Assembly (NCBI GenBank): GCA_963678705.1 | Contig: OY783208.1 | Coordinates: forward strand, 18,115,486-18,179,485 | Direction of reading: 5' to 3' | Length of the DNA stretch: 64,000 bases | Source of the DNA: Panorpa germanica | Lineage: Eukaryota > Arthropoda > Insecta > Mecoptera > Panorpidae | Translations under genes and position numbers: made by a program | In this document: one piece after another, positions 10,926 to 21,699 of the stretch | Numbering within the stretch: the first letter of the stretch is position 1 | Layout of the letters: every line of letters starts with the position of its first letter | The notes under the pieces: generated by a model | What the model was told of the DNA's origin: nothing | The model's input: the letters and a program-made list of their open reading frames with translations, nothing else | Database searches by the model: none

Positions 10926-11180
10926 TGTCTCCACTCACTCAGTCTCCTTGAATTTCTTAATTAAATTCTTCACAGTCGCTTAATTTAAATCACAGTTTGG
11001 ATCATAATTTGCAAAAACGTTGAGAATTATAACAGCCAAGTCTTCATTATGTTTAAAACATTACTTAATAATGAAAACAACAAATTTTAGTAATAAGTAA
11101 TTAAACGGACATGACGGCAAACATTGAAAGCATTTGAAAAATATGTTTCTTGGCATTTCAATATTCAATATTCAATTTAT

Positions 11181-11274
11181 AAATCCCGCTAAAGCAAAGG
11201 AAAGTAATACTCCGTCCTCGAACCACAAACCCTTTAAAAATAAAGAAAACTGAAATATCTTTATTTTGACAGCT
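11181..11274 (+). promoter_or_regulatory. Shared zinc-finger promoter module, gene at 11725
   Basis: An E2F-like AATCCCGCT lies at 11182-11190 and TGACAGCT (a TALE-homeodomain/TGIF-type site) at 11267-11274. The first noncoding exon probably follows, with a donor (TTA/GTAAAT) at 11365 and the acceptor CTTTTTAG at 11691-11698. Confidence 0.5.
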
Positions 11275-11724
11275 CATTGAAAAGCTTTTACTCAGTTCAT
11301 CCTATTCAATTAATATTTTACAAAAATAAACGGTTGCCGATTTTTGAGAAAAGTGTCTGAGTTAGTAAATTAATATATAAATGTATAATACCCTATTATA
11401 TTAAAACGTTTTTTTTATTTATTATTACTTTATATTTTAGGGAGAAAGAAATTAAAATGGTCATTGCCTTAAGTGTTTTAATCTCGGCTTTTATATGAAA
11501 TTTATTTATTTAGTTAATGTTTTACAAAGCATACATTTATTACAGAAATGCTTTTAAGTTAATTTAGCTTACCCTCTGTTGTTTATATTTATTATGTCAC
11601 ATAGTTTTGTTTCATATCTTAAACACTTTAGATTTATTTTTTTTTAACATACATTTCTTATCTTTTTGTTGCAAAAATTTAATTTTTTTTCTTTTTAGTA
11701 AACTGCACAATTGTTCTACATATA

Positions 11725-13425
11725 ATGAAAGAGTGCAAATTAGAACAAATAAAGACAGAAGTTGGTGTGGGATTAACTGAACAAATAGAAACAGAAAATT
11801 TAAGCAAAGATATGGAAATAGGAATAAAAGAAGACGGAAAAGAAGTAGCGCTATGTGATGAAATAAAAATAGAAATTAAAGGAGAAGAAGAATATAGTTC
11901 AAATGAAGCTACACATCTATCCCGAGATGACTACTTTACTGAGTATGCAGTTTCAATGCAACAACTTCAAAGTGAAATGAATACTAACCTTATATGTATG
12001 CCTTATATTTGTGATGTATGTAACACATTGTTGGACAGTAAGACAGAAATCATAAAACATTTGCGTGTACATTCAGCAAAGAAACTACATTCTTGTAATA
12101 CAAGTAGTAAAATATTTGCTAATTCGTCAAGTTCAAAACGACATAAAAACGCACGTTTAACTGTAAAACCATTTTCTTGCACAGAATGTAGTAAATCGTT
12201 CAATCATTCACATCATTTAAAACAACATAAAAACACACATTTAGTTGTAAAACCATTTTCTTGTGACGAATGTAGTAAAACATTCAGTCAATCTATTCAA
12301 TTAAAATTACATAAAAATAGACATCTAGATGTAAAGCCATTTTCTTGTAATGAATGTAGTAAAACATTTAGGCAATCATCACATTTAAAATTACATAAAA
12401 ACACACATTTAGATGTAAAACCATTTTCTTGCAATGAATGTAGTAAAACGTTCAGTCAATCATCGAATTTAAAATTACATATTAACACACATTTAGTTGT
12501 AAAACCATTTTCTTGTGACGAATGTAGTAAAACGTTCAAATTTTCACATAATTTTAAGCAACATAAAAGCACACATTTAGTTATAAAACCGTTTTCTTGC
12601 GACGAATGTAACAAAACGTTCAGTCGATTAATTCAATTAAAACGACATAAAAACACACATTTAGGTTTGAAACCATTTTCTTGCGACGAATGTAGCAAAA
12701 TGTTCAGTCAATCAGATTTATTAAAACGTCATAAGATGTCACATTTAGTTGTAAAACCATTTTCTTGCAATGAATGTAATAAAACGTTCAGTCAATCAAT
12801 TCAATTTAAACAACATAAAAATACACACTTAGGTGTGAAACCATTTTCTTGCGACGAATGTAGTAAATCGTTCACAAGATCAAATCAATTAAAACTACAT
12901 AAAAACACACATTTAGTTATAAAACCATTTTCTTGCGACGAATGTAGCAAAATGTTCAGTCAATCAGATTTATTAAAACGTCATAAGATGTCACATTTAG
13001 TTGTAAAACCATTTTCTTGCAACGAATGTAATAAAACGTTCAGTCAATCAATTCAATTTAAACAACATAAAAATACACACTTAGGTGTGAAACCATTTTC
13101 TTGCGACGAATGTAATAAATCGTTCACTAGGTCAAATCAATTAAATCAACATAAAAAGACACATTTAGTCGTAAAACCATTTTCTTGCGACAAATGTAGT
13201 AAAACGTTCAGTCTATCATCTAATTTAAAACGACATAAAAACACACATTTAGGTGTAAAACCTTTTTCTTGCGACGAATGCAGTAAAACGTTCAGTGAAT
13301 CAATTGTATTAAAACGACATCAAAACACACATTTACTTGTAAATCCATTTTGTTGTGGGTTATGTAATAAATGTTTTTCATCTTCTAGTTCTTTAAAGAA
13401 ACATCAAAAACGTAATTTACATTAG
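11725..13425 (+). CDS. C2H2 zinc-finger protein with about 17 finger units
   Basis: This is a 566-residue protein wholly within one exon. The acceptor CTTTTTAG lies 27 bases before the ATG, and the start matches the family N terminus (LEQIKTEV). Residues 1-95 are the acidic module with IKTE, IKIEIK and related psi-K-x-E sites. The first finger (CDVCNTLLDSKTEIIKHLRVH type) is followed by a degenerate one in which one Cys and the last His are replaced. About 14 regular fingers CxxCx12HxxxH then run at an 84-bp period, ending with CGLCNKCFSSSSSLKKH. Linkers are HLVVKPF, HLDVKPF and HLGVKPF, with no TGEKP. A 252-bp, three-finger block is present twice in tandem (about 12691 and 12943). An AATAAA follows at about 13502. 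It was duplicated with its flanks to 21700-22980. It is probably a nuclear DNA-binding regulator; the target is unknown. Confidence 0.93.
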   Translation: MKECKLEQIKTEVGVGLTEQIETENLSKDMEIGIKEDGKEVALCDEIKIEIKGEEEYSSNEATHLSRDDYFTEYAVSMQQLQSEMNTNLICMPYICDVCNTLLDSKTEIIKHLRVHSAKKLHSCNTSSKIFANSSSSKRHKNARLTVKPFSCTECSKSFNHSHHLKQHKNTHLVVKPFSCDECSKTFSQSIQLKLHKNRHLDVKPFSCNECSKTFRQSSHLKLHKNTHLDVKPFSCNECSKTFSQSSNLKLHINTHLVVKPFSCDECSKTFKFSHNFKQHKSTHLVIKPFSCDECNKTFSRLIQLKRHKNTHLGLKPFSCDECSKMFSQSDLLKRHKMSHLVVKPFSCNECNKTFSQSIQFKQHKNTHLGVKPFSCDECSKSFTRSNQLKLHKNTHLVIKPFSCDECSKMFSQSDLLKRHKMSHLVVKPFSCNECNKTFSQSIQFKQHKNTHLGVKPFSCDECNKSFTRSNQLNQHKKTHLVVKPFSCDKCSKTFSLSSNLKRHKNTHLGVKPFSCDECSKTFSESIVLKRHQNTHLLVNPFCCGLCNKCFSSSSSLKKHQKRNLH

Positions 13426-14098
13426 GTTAAGTAAGTCGTTTTTACATTTCCTAACATAACTTGTGTTTATATTTGCATTACTTTTTCTATATGAAGCTTA
13501 ATGAATAAAACGTAATTGGTAGGAACAAAGGACCCTGTAACGTTTTTATGTGGTATGGGACATTCATTTCTTCTTAGTTATTTCATTTATTGTTTTGGTT
13601 CATTATTCATACTACATGTTTAGACGTAAAATATCGTAGTGTTCCTTACTAAAACATCTAAACCGTGGACAAAACAGAAATACGTCAGCAGTGTGTCTTA
13701 CACTGTTTGTAGTTGTTGTAATGTCTTGTCGTTGTCTTTTCCTTTAGTTTTCTCTGGTTTATGTTACACAATTACTCAATTAATTTTACTCTATTTAACT
13801 ACCTCACCTGGCTTCTAACTGGCTCATCTATTAAAACTAAATTAATTATTAAACAAATACAAATCAAACCTTATTCTAATTGAACATTTAATTAATTTGT
13901 ATGTAACTAATTGTTTTTTATTTGTGAACTAATAAACATGTATTCTAAATAAAAGTAGACATCATGGTTTTATTTCTTCGAGGACATCCAAGTCCGCCTT
14001 CTGAGATCATCTGCTGCTATTTTTTATTATCGTGTGTATTAATATTTAAGGTTTTAAATTATTCCCTACAACAGTATTGGAAATAGTAATCAATAGTA
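13426..14098 (+). other. 3' flank of the zinc-finger gene (cluster-wide sequence)
   Basis: This flank recurs after 22980 and, inverted, around 45.5-45.9, 47.6-48.1 and 51.9-52.06 kb. It includes GTAAGACACACTGCTGACGT (reverse strand) and the stretch near TCTTCGAGGACATCC. It has an AATAAA soon after the stop and no open frame of note. Confidence 0.6.
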
Positions 14099-14400
14099 AT
14101 GGGCTTGTGTCCTATGTCTTAATTTCTATAAAAGTGTACTACATGTTGATAATGTGGGTTACTAGAACCTCAATTGTTCAATTATTTGTTAATAACTCCT
14201 TATATGTTAAGAGATATGGACAATTAAAAAAATTATTTTGTCTCTTTAATTATTAAAGGGATTCAACGTTGTACACATTCCAAGTGCATGTGACATCACA
14301 ATCCTTGTGTAAGGTTACATTATTACAGCTCATAAATCTCTGCTATATGTATTTATATATATCAAAATATATATTGATATTATTAGATATTTGATATTAC
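14099..14400 (-). mobile_element. MITE fragment, inverted copy of the ATGGGCTTGTGTCC family
   Basis: It begins with TA then ATGGGCTTGTGTCCTATG and runs as the reverse of the right part of the full copy at 19707-20313. It lacks the far end. It is duplicated at 23667-23950. Confidence 0.75.
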
Positions 14401-14486
14401 ACATAAATTATAAATTTGGAAAAAGATATTGTATTATAACAAAATAAAGTATAAAGCAGTCGGCGTAAGAATATTCAAGTTCAAAA

Positions 14487-14580
14487 ATCCCGCTGAAACT
14501 ATTTCAACATCCAGAAATGAATACTCCCTCCACGATTAATAACCACATAAAATCTTAAAACGAAAAATCTTCATTTTGAC
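14487..14580 (+). promoter_or_regulatory. Shared zinc-finger promoter module, gene at 15016
   Basis: ATCCCGCT lies at 14487-14494. The second box has decayed to TTTTGACAACT near 14575. The donor position of exon 1 reads GTTAAT rather than GTAAAT or GTAAGT here. Confidence 0.4.
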
Positions 14581-15015
14581 AACTTAAATACAAGGGTAAG
14601 GTCAAATAACTGTATTTGCAACTAATTCAATTAATATTTTGCTAAAATAAACGCTGCAGATTTTGACAAAAGTTTCTACGTTAATACAAAATACCCAATT
14701 ATATTTAAATGAATTTTAATTTTTATAAATAATTACTTTATATTTTAAGATACTAAAAGTTAGTGGTTCATTGATTTAAGTGGTTGAATCTTGCTTTTAA
14801 TAGGAACTTTATTTACTTAATGTTTTAGTATAAATTTCTTACAGAATAGTTTCTACATTAATTTTACTTAATTTCATTTATTTTAATTATGTCACAAAGT
14901 TTTGTTTCACTTTTTACTCTTTTCAAATTTATTTCTTTTAACAAAATTTTTTATTTTATAAATAATTTATAAATTTTTTTTTGTTTTTAGTAAACTTTAA
15001 ATTGTTCTACATATA

Positions 15016-15816
15016 ATGGAGGATTGCAAATTCGAACAAATAAAGTTAGAAGTTGATGTTGGATTAACTGAACAAATAGAAACGGAAAATTTAAACGGAG
15101 ATATCAAAATAGAAATAGAAGAAGGACGAGTCGTCATAGAAGCAGCGCTATATGATGAAATAAAAACAGAATTTAAAGAAGAACCAGAATATAACTCAGA
15201 TGAAGCTACACATTTACTTCATGATGATTACTTCATAAAGCTTGAAGTACCAGAGCAACAACTTCAAAGTGAAATGAATACGAACCTGAAGCCCTATATC
15301 TGTGATGTATGTAACAAATTGTTCGACTCTAAGGCAAAAATCATAAAACATTTGCGTGTACATACAGCAAAGAAACTACATTCTTGTAATACAAGTAGTA
15401 AAATACTTGCTAATTCGTCATCTTCAAAACAACATAAAAACAAACATTTAGGTGTGAAACCATTTTCTTGCGATAAATGCAGTAAAACGTTCAGTCTATC
15501 ATATAATTTAAAACGACATAAAAACACACATTTAGGTGTGAAACCATTTTCTTGCGATAAATGTAGTAAAACGTTCAGTCTATCATATGATTTAAAACGA
15601 CATAAAAACACACATTTAGTTGTAAAGCCATTTTCTTGTGACGAATGTAGTAAAACGTTTAGTCAATCATATGAATTAAAACTACATAAAAACACACATT
15701 TAGATGTAAAACCATTTTCTTGCGACGAATGCAGTAAAACGTTTAGTAGATCATCACATTTAAAACGACATAAAAAAACACATTTAGTTGTAGAGCCATT
15801 GGTTAAATTGCGTTAA
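15016..15816 (+). CDS. C2H2 zinc-finger protein, six finger units, short member
   Basis: This 266-residue protein has an acceptor (TTTTTAG) about 26 bases before the ATG. The acidic module carries IKLEV, IKIEIEE and FKEEPEY. Finger 1 (CDVCNKLF...HLRVH) is intact; finger 2 has lost one Cys (CNTSSK); four regular fingers follow, with helices SLSYNLKRH, SLSYDLKRH, SQSYELKLH and SRSSHLKRH. The protein ends in HLVVEPLVKLR instead of the CGLCNKCF finger, so it is C-terminally shortened compared with its neighbours; the paralogue at 24581 ends the same way, so the change predates the duplication. Linkers are HLGVKPF and HLVVKPF. Confidence 0.92.
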   Translation: MEDCKFEQIKLEVDVGLTEQIETENLNGDIKIEIEEGRVVIEAALYDEIKTEFKEEPEYNSDEATHLLHDDYFIKLEVPEQQLQSEMNTNLKPYICDVCNKLFDSKAKIIKHLRVHTAKKLHSCNTSSKILANSSSSKQHKNKHLGVKPFSCDKCSKTFSLSYNLKRHKNTHLGVKPFSCDKCSKTFSLSYDLKRHKNTHLVVKPFSCDECSKTFSQSYELKLHKNTHLDVKPFSCDECSKTFSRSSHLKRHKKTHLVVEPLVKLR

Positions 15817-17029
15817 TATGCGTTTTACTCCATGATAGAACCGTATTTGAATTTTACATTCATGGTTCCTTATTTTGCTGGCTCTATAATAATAGGAAAT
15901 TCTCTTTATTTTAAATATATTCCTAAGTTGTAAATTATGAATTTATGAATTACGAATTATGTATTTGTAAATGTATTTATGCTATTTAAGTGCTAATTAC
16001 TTTCAAAAGTTGGAGCACTAAAAATAAATATTAAAAAAATAATAATAGCAATAGGAAATGTGTCGCTGCTAAAGCAATACGTTTATGCAGTATCAATCAA
16101 TTTTATCAGCATTAAACCGCTTTATATCTCGACGTGGAAAACCTACAACCATATTGTTAAGTACACAATCCTAAAAAATTAAAATATTAATAATAATAAA
16201 ACTAAGTTTAACTTTAAAAAATCAATACAATTTTATGTTTCAAAATTAGCTAAAATCTAATTCATTTTTCATATACATTTGTTCTCAGTGTTCCGAATTT
16301 TTTTCATAAATAAATAATTCTATTTATTTTACCTTTTCGATTTTGTTGACGTTGATGTTGGATGTTATATTATTGAAGGATTTGGTTTGAGATTGAGAAT
16401 TAGGAAACAAAAGCAAGATTTATAAGAAATGACCGAAGGAAAATGCTGAAGTTGTGATATGAGTTTTAGAAGTCTGATAGTAGAGACTTATCATCATGTT
16501 TTGATTGTATCACCCGGCGTTGTCCGTATGTTTAATTTAGTTAATAAGTGTGTACTGTGAGTCTATGTTGTAACAATTACCTACATCTACAAATTACTTA
16601 TAAGTATAAAGTCTTAAAGAAATAATTTTACATTCAATAAGAATAACAAATGCTGCTAATGTCTAAGCAAAATATTCATTTAAAAATATAATAAATATTA
16701 AGTTAAACCTGCGTATTTTCTTGTATTTTAGTCGAGTCTATACAAACCGTATTCTGACCTAATTTTACCAATACGAATTGTTGCTCCTGGAGGTTGAATC
16801 AAGGACCCTTTTTCGTTTAGTTGTAACATTCATTGATATTTGAGGTGTACGTCTTGAAATTAATCTTAAGTTGTGGCGACTACAGTTCGTAACACATTCA
16901 GTTGTAAATTCAATAAATAATAATCATAGTAGGTCAAGTGATCGTCTTTTATAAAATCATTGTTTAATATCAAATGCGTATATCAAGACTCAAATATTAG
17001 ATGATCTGAATAAATAATATTTTTACAGC
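15817..17029 (+). other. 3' flank of block A, copy 1, including the empty Copia site
   Basis: Most of this flank, up to about 16840, matches 25547-26263 plus 30519-30870. CCGTA at 16524-16528 is the uninterrupted version of the site where the Copia element sits in copy 2. There is no gene; the rest is AT-rich. Confidence 0.65.
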
Positions 17030-17256
17030 ACGTAATATTCTTTTTTTTTTTTATTTATTAAGCTTTGGCTTATTCAGCCTTCTTGTTTTTTTTAAAATAT
17101 AAACGAGTATTACATTTTATAATACATAAAAATTATTTATAAATATACATATATATCTACTATATTTATTACTCTTGTTCTTTGAAGATTTTCCTTGCAT
17201 TTTATATATCAATTCCATTGTTAAATATAAATTCAATCACATATTTTGCAGTGGTA

Positions 17257-18102
17257 CTATTTATATCGTATATTATATCGACTTAACACGTTTACTGGCA
17301 TCATGGTATGTTTACATAAATTACTCCATAAGTGGTCGACTTCCTGTTTTTTGAATTTACATCCTAGTACCATGTGGTCTATAGTACCTTCCTCTCCACA
17401 GATGCAATTAGAAGATTGTATTATTTCTATTTTTGCTACATGTGATGGGACTTTACAATAACCTGATCTTAGTCGGCATATTGTATAAATGAATTTTCTA
17501 GATAAATTTTTATTGATCCACATGTTATCTTTAATTTTATTGTTAAAAAGGTAGAATGTTTTGCCTGTGGTTTGACTTGCCTCCTTGTATATTATTTGCC
17601 AGTCCATATATGCCTTTTCCTTGATAATAATTTTCATTTCATTTAAGGAAGATTTTAAATCTATTAATTTACCGTCAGTACATGCTTCTTTTGCTAACTT
17701 ATCTGCAGTTTCATTGCCTAAAATTCTAGAATGACCTGGTACCCATAAAATTTTTATGTTTACTCCACTCTTTTTCAGTTTACAGTACATTGCTTTTATT
17801 TTACAAATTTTATTATTATTATTGTTTTTGAAGTTGTTATTATTTATAGCTGCTAATACACTATATGCATCTGTTACTATTAATATGTTAGACTCTTTAG
17901 TGTTTTTAATTATCTTCATTGTCTTCAATATAGCTATAAGTTCAGCATTGAATGAACTTGATATATTATTTAACTTAAACTTATATTGCTTGTTTGTTGT
18001 AGAGTTGTATAAGCCCGCACCTCCTTTTTTAAATTTACTATTTACGGAACCATCTGTATACCATATGTCCCATTTTATGTTTTCTGTGCATATAAAATTC
18101 AT
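17257..18102 (-). pseudogene. LINE RNase H domain and C-terminal tail
   Basis: This open stretch of about 280 residues holds the RNase H catalytic pattern D (TDGS), E, D (TDAYS) and HxxxGNExAD, followed by the C-terminal Cys/His cluster. It is the 3' part of the LINE ORF2 and is still uninterrupted here. Confidence 0.85.
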
Positions 18103-18116
18103 ATATCGTTGATATA

Positions 18117-18940
18117 TTATAGTGCTGTGTCTTTCTTGTTGAAATATTTAATTTCGGTATCTATTTTAATAGTTTTTAGTTCATATGAAGATTTAAAGTA
18201 GGGCATGATCTCAAAACTTTCTATAGGTATATTTTTGTAATGATTGTAACTTATTAAAAGAAGAGGTTGGTTCTTGTTTATCCAATATGGCTTAAAGTAT
18301 ACATTTTGAAGTTCTTTTATTCTAGATATGATATTTTGGTACTTACTTTGGATTATTTTGATGAAGAAATTGTCACTTAATATCTGTCTTCGAATTTTTA
18401 GAGGTGGCATATTGGTTTCCAGGTTAAGAATCTGTACAGGAGTAGAACCCATTACACCTATTATTATTCTTAGTCCTTTGTTTTGTACTGTGTCTAATTT
18501 TTTAGGTCTTGTATTATTTTCGGTACAAACTAATGTACTGGACAAAATTAAGTCTGACAATGGCTTTATAAATACTGAGTAGAGTTAGAGGATGACTTCC
18601 CAGCTGCATCCAGCTAGACATCTCATTACATTTATTCCTTTGTGGCATTTTGCTATAATTGAGTTGATTTCTTTGCACCATGTGCTTTTTGAATCAAACC
18701 AAACACCCAGGAATTTAACGTTACTTGTAACAGTTAAACATTTATTTTTCATAATAATTCTTGGACTTCGATCTAAGTTGTGTCTGGTAAAAATTATTAC
18801 TTTGCTTTTATTAGTGGATACCTCTAGATTTAAATCACTTAGGGTAGATTCTAGCATCTTGATTTTCTTTTGAAGTCTTTTTTGCGCTATGTTAAGTGAG
18901 TAGCCCTTGCTGTAGATTACTATATCATCAGCATATAGTA
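18117..18940 (-). pseudogene. LINE reverse transcriptase, C-terminal half
   Basis: It contains the YADD catalytic box near 18920, the fixed VKFLGVWFDSK segment, and the thumb-like PPLKIRRQ region. One in-frame TAA divides it at 18585-18587, and it is out of frame with the RNase H that follows. The 5' part of the enzyme and the endonuclease are absent because of 5' truncation on insertion. Confidence 0.82.
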
Positions 18941-19107
18941 AGCATATACGTAATATTCATTTTTATAAATAGCTACAAATTGTGACCCCGACAATAATGG
19001 AAATAGCTCGAGTAACAGTAAAAATTCCAACATTTTGAAAAAAAAAATGTTAAAGTATGGTTCAGCCAAATTGAATCACAATTTATATTAACCAACATCA
19101 CTATATT

Positions 19108-19513
19108 TTGTCATCACTCGACAGCGGGATAGCCGATTTGGTGAGTGACCTAATAAATAATCCATTCACAGCTACACCCTGTAACGACATAAAAACCAGA
19201 TTATTAAAAGAATGTGAGGAGTCAGACACAAAAAAGCTAAAAAAAACTTCTTACAGGACTAAAACTACAGGAGACAAACGCCCTTTACACTTCTCAAGAA
19301 TTGGCTGGACACCAAATTCAAGAAAATTTTTTAAGAATAATGTTTCTGCAACATTTACCAGAAAAGATTCGTTTAACATTAGCCAACTGCAAAGAAAGCC
19401 TGGAAAATGTCGCGTCAATGGTAGAAAATATGATGCAAGCAGCGGATCCAAGAAGTCAATGCGTTTGTAATAATTCTAGCACACTGGACAAAGATAATTT
19501 AAAGCGGAGCTAA
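19108..19513 (+). mobile_element. Fossil gag fragment of an LTR retrotransposon (Gypsy-like)
   Basis: The stretch translates in parts to gag-type sequence recognisable by 'TRLLKECEESD', the LP-E-KIR-LTLA segment (QHLPEKIRLTLA) and 'ASMVENMMQAAD'. It is a small, broken remnant (at least one break) with no LTRs visible, so its age cannot be judged from LTR comparison. BEL-type gag is an alternative. Confidence 0.6.
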
Positions 19514-19706
19514 AGATGAATAATATTTATTAATCAAAGCACTAACCGTATTGAAGTTTTAGTCAATTTATTTCTTCATATAAATAACTATTGTTGCAGA
19601 CTTCAAAAAGTAGAATTCCATTTAGTTTGATACCCCTGACCATCCCTAACGAAGAACAACATCCCTTCAAACGAACTCTTACACAATTCTTGTGGTAGCG
19701 TTAGTA

Positions 19707-20313
19707 ATGGGCTTGTGTCCTCATTTTTTTAGTGGTCGATTTTTCAATTGTTGATTGAAATTGATGTTAATAAATGTGTATTGGCGTGTCTATTTTATCA
19801 AATATCTAAATATTGACGGAGATATAGCAATTAAAAGTTTGAATTGAAGTTGACGTGAAATGCATTTTATACGTCAGTTATTTGTTGAGTAGGTCAGTGC
19901 TGTGGTAATGTTCTGTAGCTGTTGGTAGTCAAATAATCAAGTCAAATCAAAGAATTATAAGTTTTTATTTTATTTAACCCTGCTAAGGCAGACATAATAA
20001 TGGAATTTGAGTGTTCCTTGAAATAGCTGTAAATAATATTTGATATTTTGATATATAAATACATATAGCAGAGATTTATGAGCTGTAAGGTTGGTGACCT
20101 TACACAAAGATTGTGATGTCACATGCATTTGGAATCTGTTCAACGTTAAATCCCTTTAATAATTAAAGAGACAAAATGACTTTTTTATTTGTTAATATCT
20201 CTTAACATATATGAAGTTATTAAAAAATAATTGTACATTTAAGGTTCTAGTAACCCACTTTATCAATATATAGTACACTTTTATAGAAATTAAGAGATAG
20301 GGCACAAACCCAT
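19707..20313. mobile_element. Full-length MITE, ATGGGCTTGTGTCC family (Tc1/mariner-like)
   Basis: This 607-bp element is flanked by TA on both sides (19705-19706 and 20314-20315). The ends are inverted: ATGGGCTTGTGTCCTC and the complement of GGCACAAACCCAT. It has no coding capacity. A TA duplication with simple short inverted ends suggests a Tc1/mariner-mobilised MITE; the family is inference. It opens duplication block A, copy 2. Confidence 0.78.
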
Positions 20314-20770
20314 TAATTGGTATCAATTGAGACACGCAGTAAATATTTTGGAGTCACTTTTCTATCATACTAAAGATGCGTATGATTCTTTTGTCATGAA
20401 AGAGTTCATTCACAGTTCAGTTTTTCACATTCGTTTATATGAAATGTCTATTTTATCGGTTATAAATGTCGAAATACAAACGAAGATAAAGTTGATGCGA
20501 ACTATAATTGAAGTGCAATAGTGATAGAAACTTCACAATACAGGAACCGGCACTTAATTGTTAACTGGGCATCATGCGAGACCAGAACTTTTGCGTGCGC
20601 TGCACTATTGTATTTGGAACATTCAATGCCGCATTATGCGCTCTTGTGCCGCAATTGTGGAACATCCAATATGTCAAATTCTTGACCACGGTCTGGACTT
20701 TTCGCATCACTTTTACAAACTGCTTCGCTGTTTTGTGTTAAACGACGGTCAAAGTGTCCCAGATCACTAA
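20314..20770 (+). repeat. Duplicated noncoding block, copy 2
   Basis: This is the counterpart of 10474-10925, highly similar but with different short open frames, supporting its reading as noncoding. Confidence 0.55.
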
Positions 20771-21148
20771 CTGATCCAGTTTCCTTGAATTTCTTAATTA
20801 ATTTCTTCACAGTTGCTTAATTTAAATCACAGCTTGCACTATAATTTGCACAAACGTTGCGAATTGTAACTGCCAAGCCTTCACTATGCTTAAAACATTA
20901 CTTAATAACGAAAACAACAAATTTTAGTAATAATTAATTAAACGGACATGACGACAAATATTGAAAGCATTTGAAAAATATGTTTTTTGGCTTAACGATT
21001 AACAAGACAAAAAATACTCTGGTAATAGGCTTGTGAAGTTCAATTTTACTGAGAGGTTTGCACATAAAGTAAAAAGTACTTTGAAAAAAGATATTGTATT
21101 ACAATAAAATATAGTTTATATCAGCCGTATAAATATTCAAGTTCATAA

Positions 21149-21251
21149 ATCCCGCTAAAGCTATTTAAACAACAGCAAAGAAATACTTCGTCCTCGAACC
21201 ACAAAACCCATTTAAAATAAAGAAAACTGAAATATCTTTATTTTGACAGCT
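21149..21251 (+). promoter_or_regulatory. Shared zinc-finger promoter module, gene at 21700
   Basis: ATCCCGCT lies at 21149-21156 and TGACAGCT at 21244-21251, with the same spacing and exon 1 donor (21342) as at 11.2 kb. Confidence 0.5.
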
Positions 21252-21699
21252 CATTGAAAAGGTTTTACTCAGTTCATCTTATTCTATCAATATTTTACAA
21301 AAATAAACGGTTGCAGATTTTTGAGAAAAGTGTCTGAGTTAGTAAATTAATATATAAATGTATAATACCCTATTATATTAAAATGTTTTTTTTATTTATT
21401 ACTACTTTATATTTTAGGAAGAAAGAAATTAAAATGGTCATTGCCTTAAGTGTTTTAATCTAGCCTTTTATATGAACTTTATTTATTTAGTTAATGTTTT
21501 ACAAAGCATACATTTATTACAGAAATGCTTTTAAGATAATTTAGTTTACCCTCTGTTATTTATATTTATTATGTCACATAGTTTTGTTTCATATCTTAAA
21601 CACTTTAGATTTATTTTTTTTAACATACATTACTTATCTTTTTGGTGCAAGAATTTATTTTTTTCCTTTTTAGTAAACTGCACAATTGTTCTACATATA

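Larger units (their letters stand above)
17041..18947 (-). mobile_element. 5'-truncated LINE with RT and RNase H (I/LOA-like group)
   Basis: A target duplication ACGTAATATTC lies at 17030-17040 and 18948-18958, and the T-run at 17041 is the poly-A tail read from the other strand, preceded by AATAAA. Reading the minus strand, the element opens in the reverse transcriptase palm at LLYADDIVIYSKG, continues through KFLGVWFDSKSTW, then the region QNKGLRIIIGV and STPVQILNLE, then RNase H (YTDGSVN; a central Glu; TDAYSV; WVPGHSRILGNETADKLA), and ends with a CxC...H...C cluster (CICGEEGTIDH). The RT part contains one in-frame stop (TAA at 18585-18587), and the RT and RNase H parts are in different frames, joined near 18110. 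It is a dead-on-arrival copy. RNase H after RT points to the I/R1/LOA side of the LINEs rather than to RTE or L1. Confidence 0.9.

Noticed and set aside
12000-13400. CRISPR-like regular repeats
   Set aside because: The regular period is 84 bp, in frame, and encodes zinc fingers; there are no unique spacers between fixed repeats, and this is a eukaryotic genome.
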